In this document: piece after piece, positions 41,832 to 49,754 of the stretch | Numbering within the stretch: the stretch's first letter is position 1 | Layout: every line of letters starts with the position of its first letter | DNA from: CAIZQW01 sp942493055 | Lineage (GTDB): Bacteria; Verrucomicrobiota; Kiritimatiellia; RFP12; UBA1067 | Length of the DNA stretch: 64,000 nt | Direction of reading: 5' to 3' | NCBI GenBank assembly: GCA_942493055.1 | Contig: OW818680.1 | Span: forward strand, 5,146,001-5,210,000 | Made by a program: the position numbers and the translations under genes | Notes under the pieces: generated by a model | The model's database searches: none | The model's input: only the letters and a program-made list of their open reading frames with translations | What the model was told of the DNA's origin: nothing

Positions 41832-41872
41832 CTCAAAATGGCGATAGATTAGCCTGAAGTGGCATTGCGAAA
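41832..41872 (+). promoter_or_regulatory. Conserved upstream element C, copy 3 (sigma-54-like GG-N10-GC)
   Basis: TGGCGATAGATTAGCC with GG at 41840-41841 and GC at 41852-41853; 10 nt between, as in the other two copies, although two inner bases differ. TGGCATTGCGAA follows. It lies about 52 bp before the amidohydrolase start at 41925. Confidence 0.5.
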
Positions 41873-41924
41873 AGCACTTAATTATGAGATCATGGAGCGG
41901 AACATAAGCAATCAGGGAAGGGAC

Positions 41925-43379
41925 ATGCATACTAATCATTTGTTGAAGAGCGTTTGGGTTTGTTGCCTCGGGATGACCGTGGCGCTCTCGGGTTCGGCCA
42001 ATCAGCAGGTGATCTATCCGCTGGCGTCAATGCCGCGTGTGGATATGCACACGCACATGGATGCCACGAATCAGTATGACAAGGCTGTTCAGGCCATGGA
42101 CCAATGGGGCGGCACCATCACAATCTCCCTGGCAGGTCTCTTCTGGGTCAAGGACAACAACAACAGCAATGCCTGCCCGGCCAGCGTGAAGCAGATCCCG
42201 GGCAATGACATGGTCTATGTGAAGGAGAAATTCAATGACCGTATCCTGTTTGTGCCCGGTGCCTTCACGATCCCCAGCGTCGGCATCTGGTGGAGTCTTG
42301 ATGACATCAAGACCTTCAAGGAGCAGGGCTTTGTCGGACTGAAACTGTGGCCCCATGGCAAGATTTTGTCCAGCAAGATTAAGATGATCCACGAACAGCT
42401 CGATGAAGCCGGACGGCAAGGCATGCCGCTGGTGGGCTATCACACGGGTGATCCGGGGAATGCAAAATCAAACAACGTCGCTTTCCCGAAGTATGAGGAC
42501 GATTCCATTGAAGTGGCCAAGGCGCATCCGCAAACCACCTTCATCTTTGCTCACGGACTCTTCATGTTGGAAAACGATGCAGGCCTGGACAAGCTGGCTG
42601 GCATTTTCGACAAATACCCGAATGTGTTTGTTGATCTTTCGTATGTGCACAATATGCGCCAAGTTGAACACTATACAGTCAGCAAGGCCCGGGCGTTCTA
42701 CATTAAATACAAAGACCGTATTCTTTTTGGCACCGATGTCTTTGGCGGAGGCGCACCTGGGGAACGGTTTCTGAAAGAGCGCAAGCTTCTTGAAACAAGC
42801 GAGGTGACCGAGGGGCTGCACCGAGGTCCTAAAATGGAAGGGTTCAATCTTCCGGAGCCGGTGCTCAATCACATCTTCTATTGGAACGCTGCCCGGCTGA
42901 TCCCGAGGGTCAAGCAGGTGTTGGAAGCCCGCGGTTTTAAAATTGGCTACGAGCTCGGTGCCATCGCGTTTGACCGGCTGCCGCCGGATGTCACTGTGAA
43001 CAAGCTCACCCTCCAAGGAAAGCCTGCTGATCTCACCGGCACACTGGGCAGTGTCACGCAGAGCCTGGTCGTGGAGATTGCCGGCAAAGTTTACGAAGGC
43101 GTTGATAACAGGGACGGCACATGGAAGCTGCCCAAGGAAAAACTGGCAGGTCTGTCCGCAGGTACCTACGATGTCAAGGTGACAGCCAAGAACTCCATCG
43201 GGCTTGTTCGGACGGATGAGACGACGAATGAGCTAGTTGTGAATGGTAGGGCGACGTTCTCCGAACGCGCCGCGGCAGGGTACGCCTACGCGAATACGTC
43301 TCCGGCGCACAAGTCGGAGACCCATGCCCTACCTTTTCAACATGACGTAAGTATGACAATGTGGCCAGGTTATAGGTGA
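41925..43379 (+). CDS. Secreted amidohydrolase-2-type metal hydrolase with C-terminal Ig-like domain
   Basis: 484 aa from the ATG preceded by AGGGAAGGGAC; a signal peptide (VWVCCLGMTVALSGSA) follows. Metal-site motifs of the amidohydrolase superfamily are visible: DMHTHMD (His42, His44), GYHTGD, FIFAHG and LFGTDVFGG. A beta-rich Ig-like domain covers about 350-440 (GTYDVKVTAKN). The last roughly 45 residues are encoded within a GC-rich foldback repeat (43245-43333) and do not resemble the rest, so the natural stop was probably lost and the tail is recent. The substrate is unknown; family members act on lactones, amides or decarboxylation substrates. Confidence 0.8.
   Translation: MHTNHLLKSVWVCCLGMTVALSGSANQQVIYPLASMPRVDMHTHMDATNQYDKAVQAMDQWGGTITISLAGLFWVKDNNNSNACPASVKQIPGNDMVYVKEKFNDRILFVPGAFTIPSVGIWWSLDDIKTFKEQGFVGLKLWPHGKILSSKIKMIHEQLDEAGRQGMPLVGYHTGDPGNAKSNNVAFPKYEDDSIEVAKAHPQTTFIFAHGLFMLENDAGLDKLAGIFDKYPNVFVDLSYVHNMRQVEHYTVSKARAFYIKYKDRILFGTDVFGGGAPGERFLKERKLLETSEVTEGLHRGPKMEGFNLPEPVLNHIFYWNAARLIPRVKQVLEARGFKIGYELGAIAFDRLPPDVTVNKLTLQGKPADLTGTLGSVTQSLVVEIAGKVYEGVDNRDGTWKLPKEKLAGLSAGTYDVKVTAKNSIGLVRTDETTNELVVNGRATFSERAAAGYAYANTSPAHKSETHALPFQHDVSMTMWPGYR
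43245..43333. repeat. Foldback repeat overlapping the amidohydrolase 3' end
   Basis: GGTAGGGC (43245-43252) and GCCCTACC (43326-43333) are perfect inverted ends; inside, CTCCGA...GCGCCG pairs with CGGCGC...TCGGAG. This resembles short palindromic intergenic elements known from PVC genomes. It is translated here as the tail of the amidohydrolase. Confidence 0.65.
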
Positions 43380-43388
43380 AGGTAACGT

Positions 43389-46328
43389 ATGAGCAATCAA
43401 TGCAAGATGCTGATATTCGGCTCTTTCGCGTTTAGCGTGATATTTTCCCTGCGGGTCGTAGGTGAAAGCGTGCCAGAGCTGAACAGGACTGAAGACCGTA
43501 TCTCGCCCGCGTTGTTTGCGGCTCCGCCGGTCCAGACACGGCCTGGTTGTTTCTGGGCATGGCTCAATGGCTCGATCACCCCTGGGCAAGTCACCCAGGA
43601 TCTGGAGGCGATGAAGCAGGGCGGCATGCGGGGCGGTGAGATTTGGGATGTGGCTGCATGCGCAGACCCGGACAAGCGCGTGCCGGACGGGCCTCCTTTT
43701 TTTGGGTCGGAATCCACGCGGTTGATTGTCCATGCGATTCGCGAGGCAGACCGGCTCGGGATGGAACTCGGCTTGGTTGCTTCAAGCGGTTGGAATGCCG
43801 GCGGAAGCTGGGTTACGCCGGAGCACGCCGGCAAAGGGCTCTATCAGTCGCTCACCTCTGTGTCGGGACCTACGAATTTTTGCGCAGCATTGCCTTTGCC
43901 CCAGTTGCCGAAAGAGTGTCCGAGGGACGCGCAAGGCAAGCCGCGCTATTTGAAAGAGGTGGCTGTGTTGGCTGTGCCGCATGAATCAGCAAAAACATTG
44001 CCTGATCTGAACCAAGTCATTGAGCTCACACAAAAGATGGCGGCTGATGGCACCTTGCAGTGGGAGGTGCCTGCAGGCGAGTGGGACATCCTTCGTTTTG
44101 TCTGTGCGAATCACGGGCAGCAGTTGATCGTGCCGAGCCCGAATTCCGGCGGTCCCATGATTGATTTCTTTAATCCGCGCGCCACGGAGTTTCACATCCA
44201 GCATATCATCGGTACGATTCTCAAGGAACTGGGTCGTGACTCATTTAAGGGAACCTGTTTCAAGACGATGGAGTTTGACAGCATGGAACTCGACGGGTTT
44301 ACGCCGTGGAGCGAAATCATGGCTTCTGAATTCCAGCGCCGGGCAGGGTATTCAGTCATTCGCTTCCTGCCGCTGCTGGCGGGTTATAAACTCGCGAATC
44401 ATGAGGATCAGGCGCAGTTTCTTTACGATTGGCAAAAGTTGGTGAGCGACCTGCTGATCGACTCGCATTATGTAAAGGCCCGCGAGGTCCTCAACGCGTA
44501 TGGTGTGCAACTGATCGCCGAGTCAGGCGGGCCCGGGCCGCCGATCTGGGATTCCAATCCGGTGGATGGCATCAAGGCGCTCGGCGTCGTGGATATCCCG
44601 CGCGGCGAGTTCTGGATCCGCCATCGCGGGATTTTCCTCGTGAAGGAGATCGCCTCGGCTGCGCACGTCTATGGCAAACGGCTGGTGGACGCGGAATCCT
44701 TCACAACCTGGCGGCGTTGGATCGACGGGCCGCTCAATCACAAGGAGCTTGCTGACCGGGCCTTGTGCGAGGGGTTGAACTGCTTCTCTGGCCATACCTT
44801 AGCCAGTTCGCCTCATGAGGCGGGCCTCCCTGGCTGGGCCTATCATGCCGGCACGGACATCAACCCGCGTGCGACCTGGTGGCCCATGGTGCGAGGCTTG
44901 ATGGACTATTTATCCCGCTGTTCCTATATGCTCCGCCAAGGCTGGGCTGTGGCGGATGTCTGCTATTTTTACGGCGACCAGGCGCCGAACTTCTATCCGC
45001 CGCTCTGCAATGTGCCGGAGAAGCCGCTCTTGGAGGGGCTTGATCCGCGCAACGATTACGACGTCTGCTCGTCACAGGTGATTTTGGAGCGGATGCGCGT
45101 TGAGAACAATCGGATCGTCCTGCCGGACGGAATGAGCTATGCAGCGCTTGTGTTGCCCGAGCAGGATCATATCCCGGCGGCGGTTCTTGAAAAGATTCAT
45201 GCGCTGGTGACGGCTGGGGCTACGGTGATTGCCAACATGCGGCCGACGCGCGCGCCTGGACTGAAGGAGCAGAAAACGGAAACGCAGAACGTGTTACGCC
45301 TGGCCGACGCATTGTGGGGTCCGAATAAGGGGACAGACAATCAGGCGGTCGAGATCCGTTCTATCGGCAATGGGCGGTTTATTGTGGCAAGCGACCGTAC
45401 GAAGGCGCTCCGGGAGATCAATGTAGTCCCTGACTTTGAAATCGCTGGGCACCCTGAAAAAGATCTGGGCCCGTTAGACTTTGTTCACCGTAGAACTACA
45501 GAGGAGGAAGTTTATTTCATCCGCAACAAGACGACGGAACCGCAGACGTTGCCGTGCCGATTCCGAGTGGCAGCAGCCAACGGGCTTGTGCCTGAATTCT
45601 GGTGGCCTGACTCGGGAGTCCGCAGCGCATGTCACGCATGGAAAAGCGTTGTGAACGGCCAGACTGAACTGCCCGTGACGCTGGGACCTCTGGGTTCGGT
45701 ATTTGTCGTGTTCAGAAAAACTGACGGAGCGCTGGATGCTATTGCACGAGACACCTTCGTGGCAACGGCTACTCCCGCGCCACTGAACCTCGACGGAGCG
45801 TGGATGGTTGATTTCCCGGAAGGGTGGGGGGCACCGCGAACAACAACCTTTGAGAAGCTAACGAGCTGGACCGAGTCCGACAACGAAGGCATTCGGTTCT
45901 TCTCGGGCATCGCCACGTATCGAAAGAGTTTTGAGCTGACGGAGTCATTAGCCAAAACGAAACGTCTCTTCCTGCAACTGGGCGATCTGGCCGAGATTGC
46001 CGAAGTCACGCTCAATGGAAAAAAATTGGGGCTGGCCTGGCTGCCGCCCTATCGGATTGAAATCTCTGGCGCGGCTCATGCCGGAAAAAACCAACTGGAG
46101 ATACGGGTCGCTAATCTCTGGGCCAATCGCTTCAATGCGGATTCGTTGCTGCCTGAGGAAAAGCGCATGACGCGCAGCAATCTTGATCGCATTCAAACAG
46201 ACCCGACGTCCGACAGTTCGTATGGTCGGGTTCCCAAAGGAAAGACGCGTCCGGTTTACAAGGAGATTCCGCCGCTGATGAAGTCTGGCCTTTTCGGGCC
46301 TGTTCAGATTCTGACGCCGAGAGAATGA
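43389..46328 (+). CDS. Secreted GH106-type alpha-L-rhamnosidase
   Basis: 979 aa with a signal peptide (MLIFGSFAFSVIFSLRVVG). It aligns with the C-terminal 900 residues of the fusion protein at 28422: PGCFWAWLNGSITPGQ, GGEIWDVA, LGLVASSGWNAGGSWV, the acidic TMEFDSMELDG segment, YHAGTDINPRATWW, and the GH2-like C-terminal sandwich (VTLNGKKLG, NLWANRFN). GH106 enzymes release alpha-L-rhamnose from rhamnogalacturonans and other polymers. The gene starts 9 bp after the amidohydrolase stop and is followed 19 bp later by a six-hairpin glycosidase, so these three look like one transcription unit. Confidence 0.87.
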   Translation: MSNQCKMLIFGSFAFSVIFSLRVVGESVPELNRTEDRISPALFAAPPVQTRPGCFWAWLNGSITPGQVTQDLEAMKQGGMRGGEIWDVAACADPDKRVPDGPPFFGSESTRLIVHAIREADRLGMELGLVASSGWNAGGSWVTPEHAGKGLYQSLTSVSGPTNFCAALPLPQLPKECPRDAQGKPRYLKEVAVLAVPHESAKTLPDLNQVIELTQKMAADGTLQWEVPAGEWDILRFVCANHGQQLIVPSPNSGGPMIDFFNPRATEFHIQHIIGTILKELGRDSFKGTCFKTMEFDSMELDGFTPWSEIMASEFQRRAGYSVIRFLPLLAGYKLANHEDQAQFLYDWQKLVSDLLIDSHYVKAREVLNAYGVQLIAESGGPGPPIWDSNPVDGIKALGVVDIPRGEFWIRHRGIFLVKEIASAAHVYGKRLVDAESFTTWRRWIDGPLNHKELADRALCEGLNCFSGHTLASSPHEAGLPGWAYHAGTDINPRATWWPMVRGLMDYLSRCSYMLRQGWAVADVCYFYGDQAPNFYPPLCNVPEKPLLEGLDPRNDYDVCSSQVILERMRVENNRIVLPDGMSYAALVLPEQDHIPAAVLEKIHALVTAGATVIANMRPTRAPGLKEQKTETQNVLRLADALWGPNKGTDNQAVEIRSIGNGRFIVASDRTKALREINVVPDFEIAGHPEKDLGPLDFVHRRTTEEEVYFIRNKTTEPQTLPCRFRVAAANGLVPEFWWPDSGVRSACHAWKSVVNGQTELPVTLGPLGSVFVVFRKTDGALDAIARDTFVATATPAPLNLDGAWMVDFPEGWGAPRTTTFEKLTSWTESDNEGIRFFSGIATYRKSFELTESLAKTKRLFLQLGDLAEIAEVTLNGKKLGLAWLPPYRIEISGAAHAGKNQLEIRVANLWANRFNADSLLPEEKRMTRSNLDRIQTDPTSDSSYGRVPKGKTRPVYKEIPPLMKSGLFGPVQILTPRE

Positions 46329-46347
46329 AAATGAAAGGGGCAGAGTA

Positions 46348-48393
46348 ATGTCAAAGAAAGAGCTATTTTCGAAAGAATCGAAAGAATCGAGAAAATCGAA
46401 TCAATCGATTCGTCCTAATCTTTCGATTCCATCGATTCTATCGAGAGCCGGCCTCATCGCCGCAACGCTGTTCGTTGCCGTCTCAGCGTATGCCGTTCAG
46501 GCACTAGCAACAGACTATTGGACACTGGACGCGGATAGGGGCGGCATTGTCCATGTCGTCTCTACCAACGAACCGACGGTGCTCTGCATGCAGGGGCGCA
46601 AGGTGGTGATGCAAGTGCAGGTGGACCAGAAGACAGGCCTTTCCTACAAGGCGCGATTTTTTCATGTTGATCCGGATCTCACCAAAAAGGGCAAGGTCAT
46701 GGCCGATGTGGGCGCCGAATCCAATATGGTGCTCCAGGTGAACGGGCGGCCTCTGCGGTGCGATATTCCTTCCACGGTAGCCTTCAACGGCATGCTGACG
46801 GTGGTATATCCCGAGCGCGAGGGTATTGTTGCCACGCGTACGGTCTATCCTTCGATGCGGAAGCCGGTGGTTGTCGAGAAGTGGAAACTTCGCAATGTCA
46901 GTGACAAACCATTGAAGGTGGATAACGCCATGAGAGGCAAGGTGACATCGGCAACGAAAAATACCATACTGGTTTGGATGCCTCAGGTCTTTGCGTCGGC
47001 CGTCGTTGAGCCCGGGGGTACTGTTTCATTCACTTGTTCCCTGCGGGCACAGTTAAGGGAGGGGACGGATACGACTGTTGACGTGGCTGGCGAGCATGCT
47101 GCGAGGCAAGCCTTGATCGAGGCGGCTTGGCGCGGGCCCGGACGACTGGAGACGCCCGAACCCTTGTTGGACATGGCCTTCGCCCTGCAGAAGCTGCACG
47201 TCCTGGAGACCCCCATCGAAACCTGCAAGGGCCTCATCACCCATAACGGCAGCCTCACGTATTCGCCAGGCATCTGGGCTAACGACCCCGTGGAATATTC
47301 GAGTCCGCTCTTTCCCTTCTTCGGCGACCCTGAACTGAACCGCGCGAGCATGGGTATGTATCGAATCTGGTTGGATCATTGTCGCACAAACGGAATTGTT
47401 CCCTTTCCTGGATCATTTGAGGGGCCTGCCTTGAAATTGACGCAACGCGAACGCGGCGACGATGCGATGGTGCTTTACGGTTTATCAAAATTCCTGCTCT
47501 TCCAAGGCGACCGCGCAGCAGCGGAGGAGATGTGGCCGCTGATCGAGTTTGCAGCTGCCTCGGTGCTGAGTCACACCACGACCAATGGCATTGTCGCCTC
47601 GCAGACCGACGAGATGGAAGACCGTTACCCGACCGGCAAAGCCAATCTCAGCACGTCCTCGCTTGCCTACGGTGGCTACTGTCTGGCTGCGCGTCTGGCT
47701 CAGTCGTTGGGCAAGACCGACATTGCCAACGTCTATGACACCCGTGCCGCATCTCTGCGCAAGGGCATTGAATCCTATTTCGGCGCAGAAGTCGAGGGCT
47801 TCAAGACTTACCGCTACTACACGGGAAACACCACGCTCCGCGGGTGGATACTCCTGCCCTTGGCCATGGGGATTACGGAGCGCCAGGATGCCACCGTGGC
47901 CGCTCTGACTTCAGACAAGCTCTGGCCCCACCGGCTTGCGGGCGCGGATATTCTCGCTGAATCCACACGTCCGACGGAGTGGGGACGCGAAACGTATTAT
48001 GCGTTGCGGACGTTGTTCAAGGCCGGACGCACCGAGGAGGGGATCGATCTGACACGTCGCGTGGTGAAGGCGCAGATTTTTGGAGCCAGGGGCCCTTATC
48101 CGGATGAGGATGCGATCGATATGCTCTGTCCGGGCTCGCTCTATCCGCGCGTCTTCACGGAAGGCATGTTCGGTATTGTGCCCACGGGCCTGAATTCATT
48201 CGAGTGCACGCCGTGGCTGCCCAAAGACTGGCCGAAGATGGCCCTTCGTGACGTTCGCGCTTTCGGACGTGCATGGGACCTGCTGGTCGAACGTGAGGGT
48301 GACCTGCAGAAAGTAACAGTGAGCGCAGGGGGCAAGGCGCTTCTGACAGCTTCCGGACCAGCAGGAAAAACCTACCAAGTTCGTTTTCAATAA
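46348..48393 (+). CDS. Secreted six-hairpin glycosidase-like enzyme
   Basis: 681 aa. GGGGCAGAGTA precedes the ATG. A beta-sandwich (about 60-240) leads to an (alpha/alpha)6 barrel (about 250-600) with LTYSPGIWANDPVEYSSPLF, NGIVPFPGSFEG, TDEMEDRYPTGKAN and EWGRETYYALRTLF, and then a C-terminal beta domain. This is the layout of clan GH-L/M-like and GH78-like enzymes; Asp and Glu residues in ANDPVEY and TDEMED are candidate catalytic acids. The family cannot be fixed by eye. The signal peptide has an unusually long charged n-region of about 30 residues encoded by a repeat (46368-46445). Next to a GH106 gene, it likely works on the same polymer. Confidence 0.78.
   Translation: MSKKELFSKESKESRKSNQSIRPNLSIPSILSRAGLIAATLFVAVSAYAVQALATDYWTLDADRGGIVHVVSTNEPTVLCMQGRKVVMQVQVDQKTGLSYKARFFHVDPDLTKKGKVMADVGAESNMVLQVNGRPLRCDIPSTVAFNGMLTVVYPEREGIVATRTVYPSMRKPVVVEKWKLRNVSDKPLKVDNAMRGKVTSATKNTILVWMPQVFASAVVEPGGTVSFTCSLRAQLREGTDTTVDVAGEHAARQALIEAAWRGPGRLETPEPLLDMAFALQKLHVLETPIETCKGLITHNGSLTYSPGIWANDPVEYSSPLFPFFGDPELNRASMGMYRIWLDHCRTNGIVPFPGSFEGPALKLTQRERGDDAMVLYGLSKFLLFQGDRAAAEEMWPLIEFAAASVLSHTTTNGIVASQTDEMEDRYPTGKANLSTSSLAYGGYCLAARLAQSLGKTDIANVYDTRAASLRKGIESYFGAEVEGFKTYRYYTGNTTLRGWILLPLAMGITERQDATVAALTSDKLWPHRLAGADILAESTRPTEWGRETYYALRTLFKAGRTEEGIDLTRRVVKAQIFGARGPYPDEDAIDMLCPGSLYPRVFTEGMFGIVPTGLNSFECTPWLPKDWPKMALRDVRAFGRAWDLLVEREGDLQKVTVSAGGKALLTASGPAGKTYQVRFQ
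46368..46445. repeat. ATCGA-rich foldback repeat inside the 5' end of the glycosidase gene
   Basis: A run of GAATCGA and GAAAGAATCGA units with a perfect inverted pair, GAATCGAAAGA (46375-46385) and TCTTTCGATTC (46419-46429). It is translated in frame as a Ser/Lys/Glu-rich stretch ahead of the signal peptide core. A related ATCGAT-type foldback stands at 56705-56764. Confidence 0.65.
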
Positions 48394-48428
48394 GCTATGA
48401 TATTCGGAAAAGGAAAAGTTTGGCAATC

Positions 48429-49337
48429 ATGATGCAATCGAAGAACAAAGGGGTTTTCAAGTATGAGCTCTTGCTCCTGTTGATGTCGATGATCTGGGGC
48501 TCGACGTTTGTGGCCCAGCAGATCGGCATGGAAAAGGGGCTTGGTCCGATGACCTACAATGGGCTCCGCTTTACGCTGGGCTGTATCGCCCTTATTCCTG
48601 TCATCCTCTGGCGGAAGAAAAACCTGCCGCCTGCTGAGGAAGCGACGCCGTTGCCCTACAAGGGAAGTTTGTTTGCCGGACTCTTCCTGTTTGCCGCCGC
48701 CGGATTCCAGCAGATCGGACTGCAATATACCTCCAGTGCCAATTCCGGATTCATCACCGGGTTCTATATTTTATTTGTCCCCTTGATCGGCATGTTCTTC
48801 AAACATCGGGCGCCGAGGAGTCTGTGGACCGCGATCGTGGTCTGCCTCATTGGCTTCTACATGCTGAGTGTCACTGAATCATTTACGGTCTCTAAAGGTG
48901 ATGTGCTGACCTTGATTTGTGCGGTGTTATGGGCGTGCCAGATTCTCGTTATTGACAATGTCGCCAGCAAAGGAGACCCGATTCAGATTGCCTGTCTTCA
49001 ATTTGCATTCTGTGCGGTCTTGAGCGCGCTATCCGGACTTCTCTTCGAGCACGCCACCTTCACTCAGATCAAGGACGCTTCTGGTGCGATTGCGTATGGC
49101 GGACTCATGTCCGTCGGGATCGCCTTCACGCTGCAGGTGGTCTGCCAGAAGCGATGCCCTCCGGCGCCAGCCGCCATTATCATGAGTCTGGAATCGGTCT
49201 TTGCCGCAATCGCCGGATACGTCGTGCTCCATCAAACCCTCACAGGCCGGGCGATCCTCGGTTGCTGTCTGATCTTTGCGGGCGTGCTGATTGCGCAGTT
49301 GGTGCCGATGATGTGCAAGGATAACCCTAAGCCTTAA
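48429..49337 (+). CDS. EamA/DMT-family membrane transporter
   Basis: 302 aa with about ten membrane segments in two EamA repeats. The signature MSMIWGSTFVAQQIGM opens the first repeat; LICAVLWACQILVIDNVAS opens the second; the end is LIFAGVLIAQLV. The ATG at 48429 is chosen because AAGGAAAAG lies 10 bp before it; TTG at 48420 is an alternative. The family exports metabolites such as amino acids or sugars. It starts 36 bp after the glycosidase stop and may be co-transcribed, but no special link in function can be shown. Confidence 0.87.
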   Translation: MMQSKNKGVFKYELLLLLMSMIWGSTFVAQQIGMEKGLGPMTYNGLRFTLGCIALIPVILWRKKNLPPAEEATPLPYKGSLFAGLFLFAAAGFQQIGLQYTSSANSGFITGFYILFVPLIGMFFKHRAPRSLWTAIVVCLIGFYMLSVTESFTVSKGDVLTLICAVLWACQILVIDNVASKGDPIQIACLQFAFCAVLSALSGLLFEHATFTQIKDASGAIAYGGLMSVGIAFTLQVVCQKRCPPAPAAIIMSLESVFAAIAGYVVLHQTLTGRAILGCCLIFAGVLIAQLVPMMCKDNPKP

Positions 49338-49340
49338 AAC

Positions 49341-49400
49341 ATGATGAATAACTTCCATTCCGAACATTCCATTGACTTTGAAATTGGTGATTATCATTAG
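49341..49400 (+). pseudogene. Likely remnant of higB toxin 3' end
   Basis: A 19-codon frame ends in IDFEIGDYH followed by TAG, 11 bp before the higA start. HigB toxins typically end in a D-Y-H tripeptide just before higA, with this spacing. The rest of higB (about 75-80 codons) is missing; the DMT transporter gene stops only 3 bp upstream. The match is short, so this is a suggestion only. Confidence 0.35.
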
Positions 49401-49411
49401 GAGCGCACAGT

Positions 49412-49711
49412 ATGATCAGAACAAAAAACTTGATCCACCCAGGTGAAATCCTACTTGAGGAATTCCTCAAGCCTATGGGTATTTCTCAAAACAAGCTTGC
49501 AATGGATATTCGCGTGCCGGCCCCTCGAATTAATGCCATTGTTAAGGAGACGAGGAGCATCTCAGCGGACTCGGCTTTGAGGCTGGGTGTCTATTTCGGA
49601 ACCGGGCCTGAATTTTGGACAAATCTGCAATCCAATTACGATCTGTGTGTAGCGGCAGCGGCATCCAATAAAGAGCTTGTTTCAATCCCGCGGTTCGCCA
49701 TGGCCCATTAG
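49412..49711 (+). CDS. higA: HigA-type antitoxin (XRE/HTH), apparently without its toxin
   Basis: 99 aa. The sequence follows the HigA pattern closely: HPGEILLEEFLKPMGISQNKLA, then an HTH with VPAPRINAIVKETRSISADSALRLGVYFG, then PEFWTNLQSNYDL. TTAGGAGCGCACAGT precedes the ATG. HigA binds HigB and represses the higBA promoter. No complete higB is present; only a possible C-terminal remnant lies upstream. The antitoxin may persist as an anti-addiction gene or plain regulator. It stands on its own between a transporter and the DPP-IV gene. Confidence 0.88.
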   Translation: MIRTKNLIHPGEILLEEFLKPMGISQNKLAMDIRVPAPRINAIVKETRSISADSALRLGVYFGTGPEFWTNLQSNYDLCVAAAASNKELVSIPRFAMAH

Positions 49712-49754
49712 ACGTTTAAGCGAATGACATTATCAACAAATTTAGGAATATAAA

